The notes below the pieces were generated by a model that was not told the origin of the DNA, did not search any database, and was given only the letters and a program-made list of their open reading frames with translations. From Bosea beijingensis (GTDB lineage: Bacteria; Pseudomonadota; Alphaproteobacteria; Rhizobiales; Beijerinckiaceae), in assembly GCF_030758975.1 (NCBI RefSeq), contig NZ_CP132359.1:1008811-1072810 (forward strand): 64,000 nucleotides of DNA, in the 5' to 3' direction. Shown one piece after another: positions 1 through 9,441 of this stretch; position 1 is the first letter of the stretch, and every line of letters starts with the position of its first letter. Position numbers and translations under genes: made by a program.

Positions 1-457
1 CCGCGAGAACCTGATCCTCGCCGGGCAGGAGCACCAGGGTTCGATGCTCGGCCGCCTGCTCGGCGCGCGCGATGCCGGCCTCTCCGACAAGGCCGAGCAG
101 ATGATCGGCTTCTTCAAGCTCGGCCATCTCGCGGAGGCCAAGGCGGGGGGCTTGTCCTATGGCCAGCAGAAGCTGCTCGACGCCGCGATGGCCTTCATGG
201 CGGGCCCGCGCCTCGTGCTGCTCGACGAGCCCGCCGGCGGCGTCAACCTGACCATGCTCGGCGATCTCAAGGAGCGGCTGCGCGCGATCAATGCCGAGCA
301 GGGCGCGACCTTCGTCGTGATCGAGCACAACATGGACTTCGTGATGTCGCTCTGCACCCGCGTGATCGTGCTGGCCGAGGGCAAGGTTCTGGCCGAGGGC
401 ACGCCGGCCGCGGTCCGTGCCAACCCGGCCGTGATCGAAGCCTATCTCGGGCATTGA
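1..457 (+). CDS. livG: LivG-type ABC transporter ATP-binding protein (5' partial)
   Basis: The frame is open from base 2 and lacks its start because the window begins inside the gene. The visible C-terminal 150 or so residues carry the ABC signature LSYGQQK, the Walker B segment LVLLDEPAGG and the switch histidine in VIEHNMDFV. This pattern is typical of LivG, one of the two ATPases of the branched-chain amino acid/hydrophobic amide (HAAT) importers. It would work at the inner face of the membrane with the LivF-type partner that starts 11 bases downstream; permease and binding-protein genes would lie to the left, outside the window. HAAT importers also carry amides, urea and aromatic or dicarboxylic acids, so the substrate cannot be read from this fragment. 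Confidence 0.9.
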   Translation, partial: RENLILAGQEHQGSMLGRLLGARDAGLSDKAEQMIGFFKLGHLAEAKAGGLSYGQQKLLDAAMAFMAGPRLVLLDEPAGGVNLTMLGDLKERLRAINAEQGATFVVIEHNMDFVMSLCTRVIVLAEGKVLAEGTPAAVRANPAVIEAYLGH

Positions 458-468
458 GGAGCGCGGCG

Positions 469-1206
469 ATGAGCACACCGATCCTCGAACTCGACGGCGT
501 GGTCGGCGGCTACGGCGCCATGACCATCCTGAACGGCACCTCCTTCGCGGTTAAGCGCGGCGCCATCACCACCGTGATTGGGCCGAACGGCGCCGGCAAA
601 TCGACCGTGTTCAAGGCGATTTTCGGCCTGCTCAAGCTGCGCGAGGGTCGCATCCGCTTCGACGGACGCGACATCACCGGCTGGAACCAGCGGAAGCTCC
701 TTGAAGCCGGCATCTGCTACGTGCCGCAGGGGCGCAACATCTTCCCGGAGCTCTCGGTACGCCACAATATCGAACTCGGCACGGTCGCCGCCGGTTCGGG
801 AATCACCGACATGCCGCAGCGGCTCGAAGCGGCGCTCGACCGCTTCCCGGCACTCAGGCGCAAAGCAGATCAACAGGCTTCGACACTCTCCGGCGGCGAG
901 CAGAAGCAGCTCGAAATCGTGCGCGGCCTGCTGCTTGATCCCAAGCTCGTGCTGATCGACGAGCCCTCGATCGGCCTCTCGCCGCTGATGGTGCAGGAGA
1001 CCTTCGGCATCCTGAAAGATCTTCGTGCCAGGGGCGTCTCGATCCTGATGGTCGAGCAGAACGCCCGCTCGGCGCTGGAGATTTCCGACGAGGGTCTGGT
1101 GCTCGAACTCGGCCGCACCCGCATGCAGGGGCCGGCGGCAGAGATCCTCGCCGATCCCCGCATCGGCCAGCTCTTCCTCGGCGGCACGCTGAGCGACGTT
1201 GCCTGA
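469..1206 (+). CDS. livF: LivF-type ABC transporter ATP-binding protein
   Basis: A complete ABC ATPase of 245 residues. Walker A GPNGAGKS lies near residue 38, the signature LSGGEQKQ near 141, Walker B LVLIDEPS near 160 and the switch histidine position in MVEQNARSAL. The short length and the GGYGAMTILNGTSF opening are typical of LivF. The ATG at 469 is preferred because GAGGAGCG sits just upstream; an in-frame TTG at 454 overlaps the end of livG and is less likely. It is cotranscribed with livG and forms the heterodimeric motor of the importer. The next gene, a dehydrogenase, starts 77 bases later on the same strand, so catabolic linkage is possible but not shown. Confidence 0.93.
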   Translation: MSTPILELDGVVGGYGAMTILNGTSFAVKRGAITTVIGPNGAGKSTVFKAIFGLLKLREGRIRFDGRDITGWNQRKLLEAGICYVPQGRNIFPELSVRHNIELGTVAAGSGITDMPQRLEAALDRFPALRRKADQQASTLSGGEQKQLEIVRGLLLDPKLVLIDEPSIGLSPLMVQETFGILKDLRARGVSILMVEQNARSALEISDEGLVLELGRTRMQGPAAEILADPRIGQLFLGGTLSDVA

Positions 1207-1283
1207 CGACCTATGCGTCAGGCTTTGACAGCGGCGTCCTCTCCTGTCGGGATGGCTCCGGATACCGAGACCGGAGCCCGACC

Positions 1284-2408
1284 ATGAAGATTCGCGCCGC
1301 CGTCCTGAACGCGAGCCCGGTTGCCGCGCCCTATGCGCAGAGCCGCCCGCTGCGGATCGAGGAACTCGACCTCGCCCCGCCTGGGCGCGACGAGGTTCTG
1401 GTTCGGATTCGTGCTGCGGGCCTGTGCCATTCCGATCTCTCGGTTATCGACGGTAATCGCCCGCGCCCGGTGCCGATGGTGCTCGGCCATGAGGCGGCCG
1501 GCGAGGTCGTCGAGACCGGCGAAGGGGTCGATGATCTGAAGACCGGCGACCGCGTCGTGATGGTGTTCGTGCCATCCTGCGGACATTGCGCGCCCTGTGC
1601 CGAGGGGCGCCCTGCCCTGTGCAAACCCGGCAACGCGGCCAACGGGCGCGGCGAGATGCTCGGCGGCGGACGGCGGCTCTCGGTCGATGGCCAGCCGGTG
1701 CATCACCATATCGGCGTCTCGGCCTTCGCCGATCATGCGGTGATCTCGCGCCGCTCGCTGGTCAAGATCGAGGCCGATATCCCGCATGAGATCGCGGCCC
1801 TGTTCGGCTGCGCCGTGCTGACCGGCGTCGGCGCCGCCGTGAACACGGCGCGGATCAAGGCCGGCGAGACGGTGGCAGTCGTCGGGCTCGGCGGTGTCGG
1901 GCTCTCGGCGCTGCTCGGTGCCATCGCCTGCGGGGCCTCGCGGGTCGTCGCCGTGGATCTCGCACAGGACAAGCTCGACCTCGCGTTGGCGCTGGGCGCC
2001 ACCGATGCCTTCAAAGCCGATATGCCGGACGTGATTGAGGCGATCCGGCAAGCGACCAAGGGCGGCGTCGATCACGGCCTGGAGATGGCGGGGTCGGTGA
2101 AAGCGCTCGACCTCGCCTACCAGATCACGCGGCGCGGCGGCACCACGACGACGGCCGGGCTCGCCAACCCCGCCCATACGCTCTCGCTCTCGCCGGTCAG
2201 GCTTGTCGCCGAGGAGCGAACGCTGAAGGGGTCCTATGTCGGCTCCTGCGTGCCCTCGCGCGACATCCCGCGCTTCATCGAGCTCTACCAGCGCGGCCGG
2301 CTGGCCGTAGACAAGCTCTGGACCAGCTCGGGCAGCCTCGACGAGATCAACGAAGGTTTCGATGCGCTGCACGAAGGCCGCACGATCCGCCACATCGTCA
2401 GGATGTGA
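1284..2408 (+). CDS. zinc-dependent alcohol dehydrogenase (MDR family)
   Basis: A 374-residue medium-chain dehydrogenase/reductase. The catalytic zinc ligands appear as GLCHSD near residue 46 and GHEAAGE near 67. The four structural-zinc cysteines occur in SCGHCAPCAEGRPALC near 95-112. The Rossmann motif is VVGLGGVGLSALLG near 200, followed by the acidic residue in VVAVDL that favours NAD over NADP. It should oxidise an alcohol to an aldehyde or ketone. It sits between the LivFG ATPases and a CoA-transferase on the same strand, but gaps of 77 and 209 bases leave operon membership open. The substrate is unknown; it could equally act on formaldehyde-type adducts or longer alcohols. Confidence 0.88.
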   Translation: MKIRAAVLNASPVAAPYAQSRPLRIEELDLAPPGRDEVLVRIRAAGLCHSDLSVIDGNRPRPVPMVLGHEAAGEVVETGEGVDDLKTGDRVVMVFVPSCGHCAPCAEGRPALCKPGNAANGRGEMLGGGRRLSVDGQPVHHHIGVSAFADHAVISRRSLVKIEADIPHEIAALFGCAVLTGVGAAVNTARIKAGETVAVVGLGGVGLSALLGAIACGASRVVAVDLAQDKLDLALALGATDAFKADMPDVIEAIRQATKGGVDHGLEMAGSVKALDLAYQITRRGGTTTTAGLANPAHTLSLSPVRLVAEERTLKGSYVGSCVPSRDIPRFIELYQRGRLAVDKLWTSSGSLDEINEGFDALHEGRTIRHIVRM

Positions 2409-2617
2409 GGCGGGCAGCGCCCGGCTCGGACAACCGATCTTTCAGCACGGTATCAAAGACATAGCGCCCGCTCGTGAGATGTTGATTCAAGCTGCGACCG
2501 CCTCGCCGGCGCGGCACTCCCAGCTGTCGAGGCGCCGTAATCCGCACCAACCGGCCGCCCCATTTGACTCGGCCACGCCGGGACGCTCTTCCTCTCCCGC
2601 CTATTGAGGGAATGCCG

Positions 2618-3763
2618 ATGTCGAATGCGTTGGAAGGAATCGTCGTGGTCGCGCTGGAGCAGGCGGTGGCCGCGCCGGTCGCGAGCTGCAAGCTCGCCGA
2701 TGCCGGCGCGCGCGTCATCAAGCTGGAGCGGCCGGAGGGCGATTTCGCGCGCGGCTATGACGGCTTCGCCAAGGGCCAGTCCTCCTATTTCGTCTGGATC
2801 AACAGGGGCAAGGAATCCTGCCGGGTCGACCTGCGGCAGCCGGGGGACCTCGCGCTGGTCGAGGCGATGATCGCGTCGGTCGATATCTTCATCCAGAATC
2901 TCGCTCCCGGCGCCACTGAGCGGCTCGGGCTCGGCAGCGCGACGCTCCGGCAGCGTCATCCTCGTCTCATCACCTGCGATATCTCCGGCTACGCACCGGG
3001 CACCCCACATGAGCGGCGCAAGGCCTATGACCTGCTGATCCAGGCGGAATCGGGCCTCTCCGCCATCACCGGCACGGCCGAATCCGGGCCCTCGCGCATC
3101 GGCGTCTCCATCGCCGATATCGCCACCGGACAGGCCGCCTATGCCGCGATCCTCGAAGCGCTGCTGAAGCGGGCGCGCACCGGCGTTGGCTCGGCGATCG
3201 CGCTTTCTCTGTTCGACACCCTCGCCGAGCTGATGAACGTGCCCTATCTGACCCGGCGCTATGGCGGCATGGAGCCAGCGCGGGTCGGGCTCGCCCATCC
3301 CTCGATCGCGCCCTACGGCGTGTTCTCGCTCATCGACGGGGAGGTGCTGGTCTCGATCCAGAGCGAGCGGGAGTGGCAGATCTTCACCCGCAACGTGCTG
3401 GAAAGCCCGGAGCTGGCCGATGATCCGCGCTTCGCCTCCAATGTGCTGAGGGTGAAGGAGCGCGCGCTGCTGGATGGTGAGGTGCAGAAGCGGCTCGGAC
3501 GACGGCACTTCGCCGATGTCGCCGCCGCGCTCGATCGCCACGCCATCGCCTATGGCACGGTCTCCACGGTCGGCGGATTGATCGATCATCCGGCCGCAAC
3601 CGCCCTGCCCGTTCCGACTCCGAACGGCCCGGTCGAGGTGCTGGCGCCTTCGGCGGTCGTCGATGGCAAGCGCGTCGCGATGCGGCCCGTGCCGGCGCTC
3701 GGCCAGCATGACGCCGCGCTGCGTGCCGAATTCGCCCACCAGGTCGAGGGAAGCCCGTCATGA
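2618..3763 (+). CDS. CaiB/BaiF family (class III) CoA-transferase
   Basis: A 381-residue class III CoA-transferase, which moves CoA between carboxylic acids through an aspartyl-anhydride intermediate. The fold signatures are VVALEQAVAAPVASCKLAD at the N terminus, VIKLERPEGDFAR, the FVWINRGKES segment and the catalytic aspartate in SIADIATGQAAY near residue 168. The ATG at 2618 is chosen because GAGGGA lies six bases upstream; the ATG at 2612 is too close to that site. The stop overlaps the start of the next gene by four bases (ATGA), so it is translationally coupled to a mesaconyl-C4-CoA hydratase-like dehydratase. That pairing suggests activation and hydration of an unsaturated or hydroxy dicarboxylic acid. 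The exact acid is not identifiable. Confidence 0.9.
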   Translation: MSNALEGIVVVALEQAVAAPVASCKLADAGARVIKLERPEGDFARGYDGFAKGQSSYFVWINRGKESCRVDLRQPGDLALVEAMIASVDIFIQNLAPGATERLGLGSATLRQRHPRLITCDISGYAPGTPHERRKAYDLLIQAESGLSAITGTAESGPSRIGVSIADIATGQAAYAAILEALLKRARTGVGSAIALSLFDTLAELMNVPYLTRRYGGMEPARVGLAHPSIAPYGVFSLIDGEVLVSIQSEREWQIFTRNVLESPELADDPRFASNVLRVKERALLDGEVQKRLGRRHFADVAAALDRHAIAYGTVSTVGGLIDHPAATALPVPTPNGPVEVLAPSAVVDGKRVAMRPVPALGQHDAALRAEFAHQVEGSPS

Positions 3764-4614
3764 GCATCGACATCGCCAAGCTCGCCAACTGGACCGGCAA
3801 AACCGAAGAGGCGCAGGACGTCGTCACGCCGCGCCTCGTGCAGAGCTTCACCGCCACGTTCGGCCGCCATCTCGCGCCCCATGATTCGGGCGAGGCGCCG
3901 CTCGCGCTGCATTGGTGCCTGGCGCCGCCGATCTCGGATATCGAGGCCTCCGGCCCCGACGGCCATGCCGCCAAGGGCGAGTTCCTGCCGCCCGTGCCGC
4001 TGCCGCGGCGGATGTGGGCCGGCGGGCGGATCGAGACGCTGGCACCGCTGCGCGAAGGCGACCGTGTCACCCGGCATTCGCGCATCGGCGATATCACCTA
4101 CAAGGAGGGGCGCAGCGGCCCTCTCTGCTTCGTCGCCGTCCACCATGACTACGTGACCGAGCGCGGCGTGGCCCTGCGCGAGCGGCACGACATCGTCTAT
4201 CGCGAGGCGGCGCAGCCGGGCGCCTCCGCAGCCGGCGCTCCCGGCCCGGCTGCCGATGGAGAAGCGGCCGATCTCGTCTGGGAGATAGAGGGCAGCCCGC
4301 TCTTGCTGTTCCGCTATTCGGCGCTGACCTTCAACGGCCACCGCATCCATTACGACTTCCCCTATGCGACGGGAACGGAGGGCTATGCCGGGCTCGTGGT
4401 GCATGGGCCGATCCAGGCGACACTGATCGCCAACATCATCGCGACGCTGACCGAGGGCGCGCCGATCCGGCTCGACTATCGAGGCCTGAGCCCGCTCATC
4501 GCCGGCGGCGTCTTCCGGGTAAAGGCGAAACGGCAGGCCGATGGCAGCGTCCGGGGCTGGACCGAGGGCGTCGACGGGCGGGTGCGCATGGAAGGCGTCC
4601 ATCGCCCAGCGTAA
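3760..4614 (+). CDS. FAS1-like dehydratase / mesaconyl-C4-CoA hydratase-like protein
   Basis: A 284-residue double-hotdog protein. The N-terminal half resembles the FAS1-like dehydratase domain (PRRMWAGGRIETLAPLREGD). The C-terminal half has the MaoC/HTD2 hotdog segment FNGHRIHYDFPYA followed by GLVVHGPIQATL, where the family's active-site residues lie. Relatives include mesaconyl-C4-CoA hydratase and the HTD2-type 3-hydroxyacyl dehydratases, which add or remove water across a 2-enoyl thioester. The gene overlaps the CoA-transferase by four bases, so the two proteins probably act consecutively on one acid. It ends eight bases before the convergent GST gene. Calling it a true mesaconyl-CoA hydratase would need biochemical support. 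Confidence 0.85.
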   Translation: MSIDIAKLANWTGKTEEAQDVVTPRLVQSFTATFGRHLAPHDSGEAPLALHWCLAPPISDIEASGPDGHAAKGEFLPPVPLPRRMWAGGRIETLAPLREGDRVTRHSRIGDITYKEGRSGPLCFVAVHHDYVTERGVALRERHDIVYREAAQPGASAAGAPGPAADGEAADLVWEIEGSPLLLFRYSALTFNGHRIHYDFPYATGTEGYAGLVVHGPIQATLIANIIATLTEGAPIRLDYRGLSPLIAGGVFRVKAKRQADGSVRGWTEGVDGRVRMEGVHRPA

Positions 4615-4621
4615 CGGCGCC

Positions 4622-5248
4622 TCAAGCGGGCGCGACGAAGGGCTGGGATATCTCGGCGAAGACAGGAAGCGCTTCCAGCCCGGCGGCATGGGCTGCAAGC
4701 GTCGGTATCGCAGCAGGATCAACCAAGCCCGGATGCGCCTCGGTGATGAAGCGCAGCGCCACCGCCGCCGCGATGTCGGCATGGCCCAGTGTCTCGCCGA
4801 ACCAATAGGGCGTGTTGCGGCCGGCACGGTCGCGTTCGAGCGCGGCAAGCGCCGACAGGATCTGGCCGCTGCAACGTTCTGCCCAGACTGCCGAGACCTG
4901 CTCGTGCAGGCGCAGTTCATAGAACAGGCTGACCGCCTTCTCGGCCGCGCCCATGGCGAGCGCCACGACGGAGAGTGTCTGGCGCCGCAACGGGCCGCTG
5001 CGCGGGCAGAGCGCCCGCTCCGGCCCGGCGAGATCGTCGAGCGCGTCGATCATACCGGCACTGTCGATGAGTACCTCGCCATCGTCGAGCACCAGGGTCG
5101 GCACGCGCATCAGTGGATTGAAGGCACGCACCTTCTCGCCATCGGCGAAGACGGACCAGGGCCGATGCTCGAACGGCAGGCGATAGAGCGCGAGCGTGAT
5201 GCCGACGCGGCGGACGAAGGGCGAATCATACTGGCCGATCAGGATCAT
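4622..5248 (-). CDS. glutathione S-transferase family protein
   Basis: A 208-residue cytosolic GST. The N-terminal thioredoxin-like domain begins MILIGQYDSPFVRR, with the conserved cis-proline in NPLMRVPTLVLDDG and the glutathione gamma-glutamyl-contacting pair in LIDSAGMIDAL. The all-helical C-terminal domain contains FGETLGHADIAAAVAL, the N-capping box of the family. The serine in YDSPF is a plausible thiol-activating residue. It is convergent with the dehydratase gene, with a gap of only seven bases, and is probably transcribed alone. Its electrophilic substrate is unknown. A second, only distantly similar GST occurs at 15764-16423. Confidence 0.88.
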   Translation of the reverse strand: MILIGQYDSPFVRRVGITLALYRLPFEHRPWSVFADGEKVRAFNPLMRVPTLVLDDGEVLIDSAGMIDALDDLAGPERALCPRSGPLRRQTLSVVALAMGAAEKAVSLFYELRLHEQVSAVWAERCSGQILSALAALERDRAGRNTPYWFGETLGHADIAAAVALRFITEAHPGLVDPAAIPTLAAHAAGLEALPVFAEISQPFVAPA

Positions 5249-5361
5249 CGCTCTCTCCGTTCACCATCTTCCGAATAGGCAGCGCGCCCGGCATGTTCTC
5301 GGTGTCACGGCCGCGCCGCAATGCTAACGTCCTGTCCCGGCAAGCATAGTGGGAGCCGGGC

Positions 5362-7317
5362 ATGGCAAGGGATCATCGTCTCAACCGCCGCGAGACGCTC
5401 AAGGCCGGAGCCGCGATCGCCGCCTGCGCCGCCCTGCCGGGCACAGCCGCCGCGCAGGCTCCCGCGAAGCTCAAGCTGCGCGTGCTGGAGACCACCGATC
5501 TCCACGTCAATATCGTGCCTTACGACTATTTCCGCGACGGCCCGGACGAGACGGTCGGCCTCGCCAAGACCGCGAGCCTGATCAAGGCGGCGCAGGGCGA
5601 CGTGAAGAACAGCCTGCTCTTCGACAATGGCGATTTCCTGCAAGGCTCCTCGCTGGGCGACTACATCGCCTACAAGAAGGGGCTGAAGGCCGGCGAGACC
5701 CATCCGATGCTCGCGGCGATGAACGCCCTGCCCTATCTCTGCGGTACGCTCGGCAATCACGAATTCAATTACGGGCTGGAATTCCTCGACCACGGCCTCG
5801 CCAAGGCCGAGTTCCCGATGGTCTGCGCCAATGTCGAGCGCGTCGGCGGCGGCCCTCTCGTCGATGCCTGGCGGCTGTTCGAGCAGAGCTTCGAGGACGA
5901 GGCCGGCAACCGGCACGTGCTGCAGATCGGCGTGATCGGCTTCGTGCCGCCACAGATCATGCAATGGGACAAGGGCCATCTCGACGGCAAGATCGTCGCG
6001 ACCGATATCGTCGACGCCGCCGAGAAGCATATGCCGGACCTGCGCGACGCCCAGCCGGACCTCGTCATCGCGCTCTGCCATTCAGGAATCGCTGGCGGCA
6101 CGCGGCGCGGCATGGAGGAGAACGCGGCGCTGCATCTCTCGAAGATCGAAGGCATCGACGTCATCCTGACGGGCCATCAGCACCTGGTTTTTCCGGGTGG
6201 AAAATCCTTCGACGGCATCGCCGGCGTCGACAACGTCAAGGGCTCGCTGAACGGCAAGCCCGCCTGCCAGCCCGGCTTCTGGGGTTCGCATCTCGGCATC
6301 GTCGACCTGGAGCTGGAAAAGCGAGGCGAGCGCTGGACCATCGCCGATTTCAAGGTCGAGGCGAAGCCGATCTACGAGCGCACGCCGGATCGCAAGATCG
6401 TGCCGAAAGCTGCCGCCGAGCCGGCGGTCATGGCCGCGGTCAAGGCCGATCACGAGGCAACGCTGACCTATATGCGCGAGCCGGTCGGCAGCACGGCCGC
6501 GCCGATCAATTCCTATTTCGCGCTGGTCGCCGACGATCCTTCCATCCAGATCGTGGCCGAGGCACAGATCGCCTATGCCAAGCCGCTGATGGCGCAGACG
6601 CGCTGGAAGAACCTGCCGATCCTCTCTGCCGCCGCGCCGTTCAAATCGGGCGGGCGTGCCGGCCCCTCGTTCTATACCGACATTCCCGCCGGCCCGCTGG
6701 CGCTGAAGAACATCGCCGACATCTATCTCTATCCGAATACGGTGCAGATCGTGAAAGTCAGCGGCGCTGACGTAAAGGAGTGGCTCGAGCGCGCCGCCGG
6801 CATCTTCAACCGCATCGACCCCGCGAAGAGCAGCGAGCAGCCGCTGATCAACCCGGCTTTCCCCGCCTTCAATTTCGACGTGATCGACGGGGTGACCTAC
6901 CGGATCGATGTCACCCAAGCCTCACGCTACGACAATGACGGCAAGCTCGCCGCGGCTGATTCGCACCGCATCCTCGACCTCGCCTTCGCCGGCGAGCCGA
7001 TCGATGCGAAAACCGAATTCCTGATCGTCACCAACAACTACCGCGCCGGGGGCGGTGGCAATTTCCCGGGCACGAAGACGACGGTGGTGCTCGAAGCGCC
7101 CGACCTCAACCGCGACGTCATCGTGCGCCATATCCTGGGCAAGAAGACCATCGACCCGAAAGCCGACGGCAACTGGTCGCTCGCGCCGCTGCCGGCCGGC
7201 GTCAACGCGACTTTCCTGACCTCGCCCGCAGCGGCGGGCAAGCTGCCCGAAGAGCTGAAGGCGGAGCCGGCCGGAGACGGCCCGGAAGGTTTCGCCAAGT
7301 ACCGGCTGCAGGGCTGA
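5362..7317 (+). CDS. cpdB: bifunctional 2',3'-cyclic-nucleotide 2'-phosphodiesterase/3'-nucleotidase
   Basis: A 651-residue periplasmic phosphoesterase. The N terminus has a twin-arginine signal (NRRETLKAG, then a hydrophobic stretch ending AAAQA), so export is probably through Tat. The metallophosphatase core shows ETTDLHVN near residue 45, FDNGDFLQGS near 90, GNHEFNYG near 131, LCHSGIAGG near 235 and GHQH near 271. The C-terminal 5'-nucleotidase domain contains NTVQIVKVSG and the stacking motif AGGGGNFPG. CpdB hydrolyses 2',3'-cyclic nucleotides and then 3'-nucleotides to nucleosides, letting cells use RNA breakdown products. It stands alone, with 130 bases before the next gene. Confidence 0.93.
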   Translation: MARDHRLNRRETLKAGAAIAACAALPGTAAAQAPAKLKLRVLETTDLHVNIVPYDYFRDGPDETVGLAKTASLIKAAQGDVKNSLLFDNGDFLQGSSLGDYIAYKKGLKAGETHPMLAAMNALPYLCGTLGNHEFNYGLEFLDHGLAKAEFPMVCANVERVGGGPLVDAWRLFEQSFEDEAGNRHVLQIGVIGFVPPQIMQWDKGHLDGKIVATDIVDAAEKHMPDLRDAQPDLVIALCHSGIAGGTRRGMEENAALHLSKIEGIDVILTGHQHLVFPGGKSFDGIAGVDNVKGSLNGKPACQPGFWGSHLGIVDLELEKRGERWTIADFKVEAKPIYERTPDRKIVPKAAAEPAVMAAVKADHEATLTYMREPVGSTAAPINSYFALVADDPSIQIVAEAQIAYAKPLMAQTRWKNLPILSAAAPFKSGGRAGPSFYTDIPAGPLALKNIADIYLYPNTVQIVKVSGADVKEWLERAAGIFNRIDPAKSSEQPLINPAFPAFNFDVIDGVTYRIDVTQASRYDNDGKLAAADSHRILDLAFAGEPIDAKTEFLIVTNNYRAGGGGNFPGTKTTVVLEAPDLNRDVIVRHILGKKTIDPKADGNWSLAPLPAGVNATFLTSPAAAGKLPEELKAEPAGDGPEGFAKYRLQG

Positions 7318-7447
7318 CCGCGCTATATCCGTCGCGGATTATAATTTGTCGGCGAAACCGCCGAAGCGACATACAGTTCTTTAATAGATTTTTAGCGAGA
7401 ATAGCGGGTACGCCGAACGAAAAGCAGATAGAGCGACGGGACGCCTG

Positions 7448-9391
7448 ATGATCGTCGACGTTCATGAGAACAACATCGCGATGAAGTCGGAGTTGGTGGC
7501 GGCACTCTATGCCACCCCGGGAACGATCTTCATCGGCACCGTCACGGTCGCGGCCGTCATGGTCGCGAGTGCGCTGCTGACGGGCGGCGACATCGTCTTC
7601 CACGCCATGGCAGCGGCCATGGTCGCGATCGGCGTGTTCCGGTACCTATCGCATCGCTACTACAAGGGCATCCACCTCGCCACGGCCACGGAAGGCCAGA
7701 TCGGCACGCTGGAAAACCTCGCGATGGCCGGCGCCTGGTCGACCGCCGCTCTGATCTCGGGCTTCGGCTGCTACGCCATCCTGCGCTACACCTACGAGCC
7801 TGTCGCGGCGCTCGCGATCGCCCAGACGATCGGCTATCTCGCCGGGATTTCCGGGCGCAACAGCTCGCGGCCGGTGATCACCCGCGTGCAGGTGCTGGCG
7901 GCAGCGACCCCGTTCACGCTCGCCCTGCTCTGGACGCGCGACCCGGCCTATCTGGTGATCGGGCTTTCGGTCCTGCTCACCACCGTCCTGACCTTCTCGA
8001 GTGCCCAGGTGATCCACCAGATCTTCCTGGCCCGCCTGCGCACGATGCGCGAGCTGGAGCATCTGGCCGTCAACGACACGATCACCAGCCTCTATAACCG
8101 CCGCGGCTTCATGCGCGAGATCCGGCAGATGGCGGCTTCCGGCCGCGCGGTGACCCTCATCTCGATCGATATCGACCGCTTCAAGAGCATCAATGACAGC
8201 CTCGGCCACGATATCGGCGACGCGCTGCTGCAGGGCTTCAGCGAGACGCTGATCGCGGAGCTCGGCGTCGGCGACATCGCGGCGCGCACCGGCGGCGACG
8301 AGTTCATGGTCGCGACCTCGCGCGATGCGGAGGGTGCCAGCGCGCTCGCCGCCCGCCTCGTCATGATGCTGGCCAGCCAGCGCGTCATCGGCGGCAGACA
8401 CATCACCGCCACGGCCAGCATGGGCATTGCGCCGGCCGGCTGCGCCGCCTCGATCGACGAGGCCCTGAAATGCGTCGATATCGCGCTCTATCGCGCCAAG
8501 CTCGACGGAAGGAACCGCTTCGTCATGTACACCGATGCCATCCGCAACGAGCATGAAGACGGCGTGGCGCTCGAAACGGAGCTGCGCGACGCCATCCGTC
8601 GCGGCGAGTTCGAGCTGCATTTCCAGCCGATCTACAACCCGCGCTCCGGCACGGCGACGATGGCGGAGGCGCTGCTGCGCTGGCGGCATCCCCGGCGCGG
8701 CATGGTCAGTCCCGCGGTCTTCATCCCCCTCGCTGAACGGACCGGGCTCATCACCGTGCTGGGTTCCTGGGTGCTCGGCGAGGCGATCCGGGCAGCGCTG
8801 TCCTGGCCGCGCAGCGTCGGCGTCAGCGTCAACGTCTCGGCCCGCCAGTTCGAGCATGGCCACGACATCGTCGGCGTGGTCGAGGCGCTGCTCAGGATGA
8901 GCGGCATCGAACCCCAGCGCCTGACGATCGAGATCACCGAGAGCTCGCTGATCGACGATCCCGACCATGTCGTCTCCCGGCTCGTGGCACTGCGCGCGCT
9001 CGGCGTGCGGATCGCGCTCGACGATTTCGGCACGGGCTATTCCTCGCTCAGCTATCTCGCGCATCTGCCGATCGACACGATCAAGATCGACCAGGCCTTC
9101 ACCCAGGAGATCGGCACCTCGCGCAAGGCGGATTCGCTGATGAACGCGATCGCCCAGCTCGCGCATGACCTGAAGCTGCGCCTGATCGTCGAGGGTGTGG
9201 AGACGCAGGAGCAGCTCACCGTCATCGAAAAGCACGCCGTCCACGGTATTCAGGGCTATATCTTCGCCCGGCCGATGACAGCGGACGATTTGCTGCCCAT
9301 GATCGGCAACCGTGTTCGCACGGGGCGGATGGGGTCGGCGCGCTCGCGCTCCGGCTCGCGCAAGCCGGGCCGCTTCAGTCAGGTTGCCTGA
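7448..9391 (+). CDS. membrane-anchored GGDEF-EAL cyclic-di-GMP protein
   Basis: A 647-residue protein. The first 190 or so residues contain about five or six hydrophobic helices and no recognised sensor domain. A GGDEF domain follows, with DTITSLYNRRGF near 214 and an intact TGGDEF near residue 281; no RxxD inhibitory site is visible just before it. The EAL domain begins near 375 with the loop AEALLRWRHP (EAL near 407) and continues through NVSARQFE, EITESSLIDD, DDFGTGYSSL, KIDQAFT and EGVETQEQ, so the metal ligands and catalytic loop look intact. Both diguanylate cyclase and phosphodiesterase activity are possible; in many such hybrids only the EAL half is active. It stands alone and its signal is unknown. 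Confidence 0.92.
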   Translation: MIVDVHENNIAMKSELVAALYATPGTIFIGTVTVAAVMVASALLTGGDIVFHAMAAAMVAIGVFRYLSHRYYKGIHLATATEGQIGTLENLAMAGAWSTAALISGFGCYAILRYTYEPVAALAIAQTIGYLAGISGRNSSRPVITRVQVLAAATPFTLALLWTRDPAYLVIGLSVLLTTVLTFSSAQVIHQIFLARLRTMRELEHLAVNDTITSLYNRRGFMREIRQMAASGRAVTLISIDIDRFKSINDSLGHDIGDALLQGFSETLIAELGVGDIAARTGGDEFMVATSRDAEGASALAARLVMMLASQRVIGGRHITATASMGIAPAGCAASIDEALKCVDIALYRAKLDGRNRFVMYTDAIRNEHEDGVALETELRDAIRRGEFELHFQPIYNPRSGTATMAEALLRWRHPRRGMVSPAVFIPLAERTGLITVLGSWVLGEAIRAALSWPRSVGVSVNVSARQFEHGHDIVGVVEALLRMSGIEPQRLTIEITESSLIDDPDHVVSRLVALRALGVRIALDDFGTGYSSLSYLAHLPIDTIKIDQAFTQEIGTSRKADSLMNAIAQLAHDLKLRLIVEGVETQEQLTVIEKHAVHGIQGYIFARPMTADDLLPMIGNRVRTGRMGSARSRSGSRKPGRFSQVA

Positions 9392-9441
9392 TACGCCCCG
9401 GACGCAGACGACCGCGCGAGCCGGAGGCCCAGAGGCTGCTG

